10,737 nt of DNA from Candidatus Poribacteria bacterium (lineage in GTDB: Bacteria; Poribacteria; WGA-4E; WGA-3G): contig VXZL01000575.1 in NCBI GenBank assembly GCA_009845505.1, positions 1 to 10,737 on the forward strand. Direction: 5' to 3'. The notes under the pieces are model-generated. The model worked only from the letters and a program-made list of their open reading frames with translations. It had not been told where the DNA came from and searched no databases. This document shows positions 6,625 to 10,737 of this stretch, piece by piece. The translations under genes and the position numbers were made by a program. Positions within the stretch are counted from its first letter, which is position 1; every line of letters starts with the position of its first letter.

Positions 6625-7554
6625 ATGAAATGCGTTATAACTGCCACGTTTGGTGTGCGATTTATTCTCTTATTAAGTCTGTTCATTTTGGGTCTCCAGA
6701 TTTGTAGTGCGGATGATATTCATAAAGATAACATTGTTGTGATTCTTGATGCTTCGGGTTCAATGCAGGAGAAGTTTAGCGGCGATCAGACGAAATCGAA
6801 GATGGAAGCAGCAAAGGCAGCACTTCAAGAAGTCTTAGCGAAAGTTCCGAATGACACGTGGATCGGATTGCTGGTGTTTAGTGGTGCCAATATCCGAAAT
6901 GAATGGGTGTACCCGTTGGGTGAGAAGGAAACTCAAAAACTGATAGCAGCCATCGACTTACCACAACCCGGGGGCGGCACCCCATTGGGGAAATATATTC
7001 GGATCGGGGCAAATCGTCTTCTTGAAGAACGGGCAAAACAGTACAACTATGGAAACTACCGTTTGTTAATTGTCACAGATGGTGAGGCATCGGACGCTGC
7101 CCAAGTCGAGCACTATACGCCTGAAATCCTCAATCGGCAGATTCGGGTTGATGTGATAGGCGTTGATATGAAAACCGATCACATGTTGGCACAGGTCGTA
7201 GATAGTTACCGCAGAGCAGATAATCCAGGTGAGCTGATGGCGGCAGTGTCGCAGATTCTTGCGGAAACAGGGGATACGGGTCCAGATGCTGACGGAGCAG
7301 ATGCCTTTGAATATATTGCGCCCCTTTCACCGGAGATTGCTGCCGATTTGATTCAACAGCTCACAACCCCACCAAGCAACACGGCAATCGCTGTGAAGCC
7401 CATGGAGACAACAACACCGCAAACAACGACACCACCGAGAAAGGTGCCGACACCGCAGCAGCCTGATGCTGGAAATCGTGGGACCCTATGGTTCGTTATA
7501 CTTCTGATTGTGTTTTCCGTTATCGGTTTCTTGGCTTTGAGAAATAGGAAATAG
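6625..7554 (+). CDS. von Willebrand factor A domain membrane protein
   Basis: The 309 residues have a Sec signal peptide (hydrophobic about 11-27, CSA cleavage near 29), a vWA domain at about 35-212, a Pro/Thr-rich linker at about 246-282 and a single membrane helix at 288-305 followed by RNRK. The vWA domain is therefore outside the cytoplasm on a type I anchor, with almost no cytoplasmic tail. The metal-ion-dependent adhesion site looks complete: DASGS at 42-46, Thr119 in GGGTP and Asp152 in TDGE. Such domains bind protein partners through Mg2+. The gene follows the first SBP-OmpA gene by 117 bp and precedes the second by 5 bp, so translation with the latter is probably coupled. A weak purine-rich ribosome binding site (GAGATAAGAG) precedes the ATG. 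The vWA could bind one of the neighbouring solute-binding proteins; that is inference. Confidence 0.85.
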   Translation: MKCVITATFGVRFILLLSLFILGLQICSADDIHKDNIVVILDASGSMQEKFSGDQTKSKMEAAKAALQEVLAKVPNDTWIGLLVFSGANIRNEWVYPLGEKETQKLIAAIDLPQPGGGTPLGKYIRIGANRLLEERAKQYNYGNYRLLIVTDGEASDAAQVEHYTPEILNRQIRVDVIGVDMKTDHMLAQVVDSYRRADNPGELMAAVSQILAETGDTGPDADGADAFEYIAPLSPEIAADLIQQLTTPPSNTAIAVKPMETTTPQTTTPPRKVPTPQQPDAGNRGTLWFVILLIVFSVIGFLALRNRK

Positions 7555-7559
7555 GAACT

Positions 7560-9155
7560 ATGGACGCAGACAAGAAAAAACGCATAATCGTCATGGTGGC
7601 AAGTTGGCTTGTTATCATCGGCGTAATAGGGATAGCCTATAAGTTCCTCGTTGAACCGTGGATTCGGGGCAACCTTGTCAAAGAGACGAGTACCCAACGT
7701 TATGCCCATAACATCAAGGTATCACACGACTCGTTTCCTGGGTATGCGGTACTCCGTTCTCCTGCTGTTCAGAACCTGCTGAACCGTCAAGGGATTAAAC
7801 TGACGTTCGTTGACGATAAAGCCGATTATGTCGGGAGAGCACGGGCACTGAAAAGCGGTAAGGTTCAGATGGCGGTTTTCACTATTGATGCCTATCTCAA
7901 GACGGGTAGCGTTATCGGTGAGTTTCCGGGTTCGATTGTCCTCGTGATTGATGAATCTAAAGGTGCGGATGCCATTGTTGCCCATAAGCGGGGGGTTCCA
8001 CAGATACCGAGTTTGAGTAATCCGCGGGCGCGTATTGTATTGACCCCGGATTCGCCGAGCGAAACGCTTGCCCGAATTATGATTAACAAGATGAGTCTGC
8101 CGAGTCTTCCGCCTTCGTGGGCGGTTGAAACAAACGGTGCTGAAGATGCGTATAAGAAGCTCAAGTCCGCTGATCCAGATGAGCCGTACGCCTACGTCCT
8201 CTGGGAGCCTTATGTGACCAAAGCCCTTGCTATTGAAGGTGTGCATCTGCTGTTAGACAGTTCAAAACTAAAGGGTTATATCGTTGATGTGTTAGTTGTT
8301 CAGCGCGAATTTTTGGATTCACAACGTGAACTGGTCACACACGTTGTCCAGGCGTATCTCCGAGCGAACTACGATTACAATAACCAACCTGACGGGTTAG
8401 CCTCCTTAATTCAAGCAGATGCGAAGCAGTATGGCGATCCACTTAACCGAAACGAGACGGATAAATTAGTTAAGGGTATTGAATGGCGGAACACGGTTGA
8501 GAATTACGCACATTTCGGCGTGATACCGGCAACCGAAGCAAAGGGGACCGAGAGACTCGAAGCGATTATCGCTAAGATTACGCAGGTGCTGGTGCAGACG
8601 AATTCGGTCGCTGCCGATCCAGTGTCAGGGAATTATGAGCAGCTCTTCTTTGAAGGTATTTTGCGGGCACTTCATCATGATAAATTTCATCCCGGTGTGT
8701 TGAATACAAGCGGTACAGATGAGTTAGACGGCATCTTTGTTGGATCAACACCGATGGAACAGGTTCGAGAAGCGGCATCCCTAAATCCACTTTCTGATGC
8801 GAACTGGAACGGGCTTGCGCCTGTTGCGGCGATGAAGGTAGAACCCATCCAATTCGGACGCGGGAATGCTCGGATTCTTCCGGGTAGTAAACGTGCGCTG
8901 AGAGAGCTCGCTGCAAATTTGAAATCGTTTCCACAGTACTATCTCAGGGTAGTCGGGCATACACGTCAGGAGGGAGATCCGGCAGCGAACCGGGTTCTTG
9001 CCTTACAACGTGCCGAGGCAGCCGCAGCATCTCTGAGAAGTTTTGGTATCGCCAGCCATCGTATCCGTGCTATTGCGAGCAACCAGACCTCGTCCCAGAT
9101 GCGTGGCGCAGCAGCACAAAGCGTTACGTTTGAGCTTCTCGGAAAACCGTATTAG
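7560..9155 (+). CDS. Inner-membrane-anchored substrate-binding/OmpA fusion protein
   Basis: The 531 residues start with DKKKR and one membrane helix (about 9-30), so the N-terminus is inside and the remainder periplasmic. Residues about 50-345 look like an NMT1/SsuA/TauA-type solute-binding domain: RARALKSGKVQMAVFTIDAY at 93-112, YVLWEPYVTKAL at 212-223, and VVQREFLDSQRELVTHVVQA at 246-265. GIEWRNTVENYAHFG at 306-320 corresponds to the GQPGNIAFFND segment of the upstream fusion, and both have the same domain order, so the two are probably paralogues. The C-terminal OmpA-like domain covers about 428-527: GHT at 466-468 and LQRAEA at 482-487. The conserved Asp after GHT is Arg469, while Arg484 is kept, and the usual NRRVE tail is missing. 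Wall binding may thus be altered. The gene starts 5 bp after vWA. No terminator is seen downstream. Confidence 0.78.
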   Translation: MDADKKKRIIVMVASWLVIIGVIGIAYKFLVEPWIRGNLVKETSTQRYAHNIKVSHDSFPGYAVLRSPAVQNLLNRQGIKLTFVDDKADYVGRARALKSGKVQMAVFTIDAYLKTGSVIGEFPGSIVLVIDESKGADAIVAHKRGVPQIPSLSNPRARIVLTPDSPSETLARIMINKMSLPSLPPSWAVETNGAEDAYKKLKSADPDEPYAYVLWEPYVTKALAIEGVHLLLDSSKLKGYIVDVLVVQREFLDSQRELVTHVVQAYLRANYDYNNQPDGLASLIQADAKQYGDPLNRNETDKLVKGIEWRNTVENYAHFGVIPATEAKGTERLEAIIAKITQVLVQTNSVAADPVSGNYEQLFFEGILRALHHDKFHPGVLNTSGTDELDGIFVGSTPMEQVREAASLNPLSDANWNGLAPVAAMKVEPIQFGRGNARILPGSKRALRELAANLKSFPQYYLRVVGHTRQEGDPAANRVLALQRAEAAAASLRSFGIASHRIRAIASNQTSSQMRGAAAQSVTFELLGKPY

Positions 9156-9157
9156 GG

Positions 9158-9185
9158 TTATAAGTTGTCGGTTAATAGTTATAAG
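9158..9185 (+). repeat. 7-nt-period repeat array at the TnpB element right flank
   Basis: Read in 7-nt steps from 9158 the units are TTATAAG (9158), TTGTCGG (9165), TTAATAG (9172) and TTATAAG (9179). The array starts two bases after the stop codon of the membrane-anchored fusion and ends about 8 bases before the TnpB end hairpin. Bases 9165-9185 match 1449-1469 at 17 of 21 positions in the same register. Confidence 0.7.
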
Positions 9186-9340
9186 TCAACTACCCCTCGC
9201 TAAAGCAAGGGGCTTGTGTCAAACCATCAAACAGCGATAACTGGTTGGGGGTCTTAAACCCGAATGCTTTAGTGGCGGTGTTTCTCGCTTCATAGAGGGT
9301 GGTAACCCACCGCTCTCCACGAAGGGCAGCAGCTGCCCTG
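9175..9340 (-). ncRNA. Probable omega-RNA (reRNA) overlapping the tnpB 3' end
   Basis: In this family the guide RNA of TnpB is made from the 3' part of tnpB and the right end, with the guide taken from the flanking DNA. Here three hairpins cluster in that position: AGGGCAG/CTGCCCT with a 3-base loop (9323-9339), a 9-bp stem with one bulged base and a 4-base loop (9294-9316), and the right-end hairpin (9193-9212). The first two lie within coding sequence. Both ends of the RNA are estimates. Confidence 0.45.
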
Positions 9341-10476
9341 AAAAGTATGTTTAATGCCGCGTTGTGGTCTCGGTCAAGAGACGAGCCACAATAACCACAA
9401 TCAAAAGTGCGTATTGCCAGCGAAAGTTTCTTTGGCGATTTCTGACCACAACACGAGCAAGTTTGCGAAGTATCTTTGGGGTTCACTTGGTGGAAGTGGA
9501 AACCGTCTCTTTCGGCTATGTTTCCACACCACTCAAAGAATATGCCCCAAGATGCATCAGAGATACTCTTGCTGAGGTGTTTGTTCTTTACCATGTTTGC
9601 GATTCTCAAATCTTCTGAAATGAGAACGTTGTTTTTCTGATGATGAAACAGTTTGTAGATGAGTTTCCCAATGAAATCTTTTCGCTTGTTTGCGGTGCGT
9701 TCATGATGCAATGCAATCGCATGAACGGCTTTGTACCAACGCTGACTACCTTTCTTGCGACGTGCCATCGTCTGAGAATGCTTATGGAGCAAGCCTTCTG
9801 CTTTGCGATACCATCTTGGATTGCCCTCTTTTTCACCGTCAGAAGTCGTCAGATAGTCGGTCGTTCCCATATCAACGGCAATCGCAGCCGTCGGTTCAAC
9901 TTTCGGGATATCCGGGAGTTCACAAGAGATATGGGCATACCAGCCACTTGCTTTCTTGACAAGTGTAACTTCTTTTGGGTCCCCGACAAAAGGGCGGTGC
10001 ATTCGTATCTTGACTTCACCGAGTTTCGGGACTTTCAACCTGTCAAGGCGCGTGCCTGTTTCGCGTATCGGATTTTGGCGGACGCGTTCATAAGTGCCTG
10101 TCGCTTTATCCTTGACCTTGTGCTTTCGCAAACACCACGTCACAGAACGGACACGCATCTTGAAACGAGGATACCCCTTTTTTGCTACATCCGCTTTACA
10201 TCGCTTACGGAATGCATCAAAAGCTTTCTCAACACGTTTGAGGGCAGAAACTTGGAAATCTTGAGGCACGGAGCGGAAATCGTCATATTTCTCACGGGCA
10301 ATCTTCAAAAGTTGTTCCTGGTCATATCGCGAAACAAAACGCCCCTCTGTCTCATGTGCGTGCTTGCGATTGTTGCGCGCCGAGTTCTGAAGTTCACACA
10401 AGTGGTCAAACCACGCTAACAATGTTTGTTCCTGTGTTTTCGTAGGATACACAGGATATTTGAAAGTCAATCTCAT
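9190..10476 (-). CDS. tnpB: RNA-guided endonuclease TnpB (OrfB), IS200/IS605 superfamily
   Basis: TnpB is an RNA-guided DNA nuclease that cuts at the donor site and helps the transposon persist; it is the ancestor type of Cas12. The 428 residues begin with the N-terminal helix-turn-helix-like segment (YPVYPTKTQEQTLLAWFDHL, 7-26). The RuvC nuclease is split as usual: Asp202 in AVDMGTTDYLTTSDG (200-214), Glu288 in LISEDL (285-290) and DRDHNAA (368-374). Between the last two lies the zinc finger with Cys340/Cys343 and Cys360/Cys363. All catalytic and zinc residues are present and the length is within the family range, so the protein appears functional. The ATG at 10476 has no clear ribosome binding site. 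The final codons and the TAG stop form the right-end hairpin, so protein C-terminus and RNA structure share sequence. Confidence 0.93.
   Translation of the reverse strand: MRLTFKYPVYPTKTQEQTLLAWFDHLCELQNSARNNRKHAHETEGRFVSRYDQEQLLKIAREKYDDFRSVPQDFQVSALKRVEKAFDAFRKRCKADVAKKGYPRFKMRVRSVTWCLRKHKVKDKATGTYERVRQNPIRETGTRLDRLKVPKLGEVKIRMHRPFVGDPKEVTLVKKASGWYAHISCELPDIPKVEPTAAIAVDMGTTDYLTTSDGEKEGNPRWYRKAEGLLHKHSQTMARRKKGSQRWYKAVHAIALHHERTANKRKDFIGKLIYKLFHHQKNNVLISEDLRIANMVKNKHLSKSISDASWGIFFEWCGNIAERDGFHFHQVNPKDTSQTCSCCGQKSPKKLSLAIRTFDCGYCGSSLDRDHNAALNILFRAAAALRGERWVTTLYEARNTATKAFGFKTPNQLSLFDGLTQAPCFSEG
9193..9212 (-). repeat. Right-end hairpin of the tnpB element
   Basis: On the minus strand CCCCTTGC and GCGAGGGG pair over 8 bp with one T-G wobble and a TTTA loop. 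It is preceded by AAG and followed directly by the tnpB stop codon TAG. Such a hairpin is the TnpA recognition structure and the 3' stem of the omega-RNA in this family. Confidence 0.75.
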
Positions 10477-10517
10477 GGTATATCAGGTATCAGGCGTTTA
10501 TCCCCTGAACAGTGGGA

Positions 10518-10558
10518 GGCAAGCACATTGTCAAGCGACAATGCTGTTCATGCTTGCC
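10518..10558 (-). repeat. Compound inverted repeat upstream of tnpB
   Basis: Outer arms GGCAAGCA (10518-10525) and TGCTTGCC (10551-10558) pair perfectly over 8 bp. Inside, CATTGTC (10526-10532) and GACAATG (10537-10543) pair over 7 bp around AAGC, leaving a 7-base bulge on one side. It lies 42-82 bases upstream of the tnpB ATG, within any leader transcript, and could limit tnpB expression. Confidence 0.6.
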
Positions 10559-10658
10559 AACCTGATATCGATATTAAACCACAATTTACTAAAAATGTCA
10601 AGTGTTTTTTTTCAAAAAAAAAAACGCTATGGCCTAATTCACGAGGGCGGATTTTCCT

Positions 10659-10678
10659 CCCCCCACTAAAGTAGGGGG
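10659..10678 (-). repeat. Left-end hairpin of the tnpB element
   Basis: On the minus strand CCCCCTAC and GTGGGGGG pair over 8 bp with one T-G wobble and a TTTA loop, preceded by GGAAG. Loop, orientation and wobble position equal those of the right-end hairpin, while two base pairs differ with both partners changed. The candidate left cleavage/target site further out is not fixed; a TTAC lies on the minus strand at about 10715-10718. Confidence 0.7.
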
Positions 10679-10737
10679 CTTCCAATCCGTTTAATCTGGT
10701 GAGAGGTTTCTTTGTAACAATCCGGCTACGTCTGGAG

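Larger units (their letters stand above)
9180..10700 (-). mobile_element. Solitary tnpB element, IS200/IS605 superfamily
   Basis: The element carries only tnpB; no Y1 transposase gene (tnpA) is seen, as in the IS1341-type group, so it would need TnpA from elsewhere to move. Near-identical hairpins mark its ends: right end at 9193-9212 and left end at 10659-10678, in the same orientation, each an 8-bp stem with the same 4-base loop. Exact borders cannot be fixed, since this family leaves no target duplication; they are given as approximate. It sits just downstream of the membrane-anchored SBP-OmpA gene, on the opposite strand, without breaking a gene. Confidence 0.75.
10477..10737. other. tnpB upstream region and window edge
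   Basis: No gene can be supported in these 261 bases. They contain a compound inverted repeat (10518-10558), a run of eight T, one C and eleven A (10605-10624), and the left-end hairpin (10659-10678). Bases beyond about 10700 are presumably the old insertion flank; both strands are open only over short, startless stretches there. Confidence 0.5.

Noticed and set aside
6504..6707. 67-residue frame between the first fusion and the vWA gene
   Set aside because: It runs through the 9-nt array, is rich in repeat-derived residues and overlaps the vWA signal peptide coding region; no ribosome binding site.
4582..9155. Ordinary ABC importer operon
   Set aside because: Substrate-binding-like domains are present, but there is no permease or ATPase gene in the window and both are fused to OmpA domains, so a standard importer is not supported here.
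9193..9212. Right-end hairpin as the terminator of the upstream plus-strand genes
   Set aside because: The stem is suitable, but the following plus-strand bases are CTTGTGTC with no T-tract, and the matching copy at the other end shows it belongs to the mobile element.
9640..10419. 259-residue open frame on the plus strand opposite tnpB
   Set aside because: It is fully antisense to a confidently identified TnpB with intact motifs, has no ribosome binding site and reads as low-plausibility protein; a long open antisense frame follows from tnpB codon use.
10605..10624. T-run/A-run as a terminator
   Set aside because: Eight T followed by C and eleven A has no GC stem; it is an AT-rich part of the element's left region.
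1..10737. CRISPR array, tRNA or rRNA genes
   Set aside because: No regularly spaced long repeats and no tRNA or rRNA-like sequence were seen; the only tandem repeats are short 7- and 9-nt arrays.

Overview
The window looks like a chromosomal segment of a Gram-negative-type, diderm bacterium with moderate GC. Tat and Sec export signals, OmpA-type peptidoglycan-binding domains and a DUF4159 protein all point that way. The mix of DUF4159, phosphodiester glycosidase, substrate-binding/OmpA fusions, a lone tnpB element and short intergenic repeat arrays reminds me of uncultured lineages such as Candidatus Poribacteria. That placement is a guess from memory, not something the sequence proves.

Layout. 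(1) 56-2818: purB (adenylosuccinate lyase), then a membrane-anchored phosphodiester glycosidase (NAGPA-like) gene with an arginine-rich insertion, separated by a 7-nt-period repeat. (2) 2819-3670: a lone 100-residue secreted Cys/Tyr-rich protein with its own strong ribosome binding site and a hairpin terminator, then a 323-bp gap holding a long 17-bp-stem palindrome and a TTGACA promoter. (3) 3671-9155: four same-strand genes, probably one or two transcripts, all exported: a Tat-dependent DUF4159 protein, a secreted substrate-binding/OmpA fusion, a type I membrane von Willebrand A protein, and a membrane-anchored substrate-binding/OmpA fusion. (4) 9156-10737: a solitary TnpB element of the IS200/IS605 superfamily, opposite strand, with intact catalytic residues, matching hairpins at both ends and a likely omega-RNA region inside the tnpB 3' end.

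The most interesting unit is region 3. Two paralogous solute-binding/OmpA fusions flank a vWA protein, with no ABC permease or ATPase in the window. One fusion is predicted free in the periplasm and bound to the wall, the other tethered to the inner membrane. Each has a different oddity in its OmpA domain: an insertion of about 60 residues in one, loss of the conserved peptidoglycan-binding Asp in the other. This fits a wall-attached ligand-sensing or envelope-bridging assembly better than a plain importer, but that is inference. The second point of interest is a set of degenerate 7-nt and 9-nt period arrays placed directly after stop codons. One of them abuts the TnpB right end, so the element's guide could match repeated intergenic sequence.
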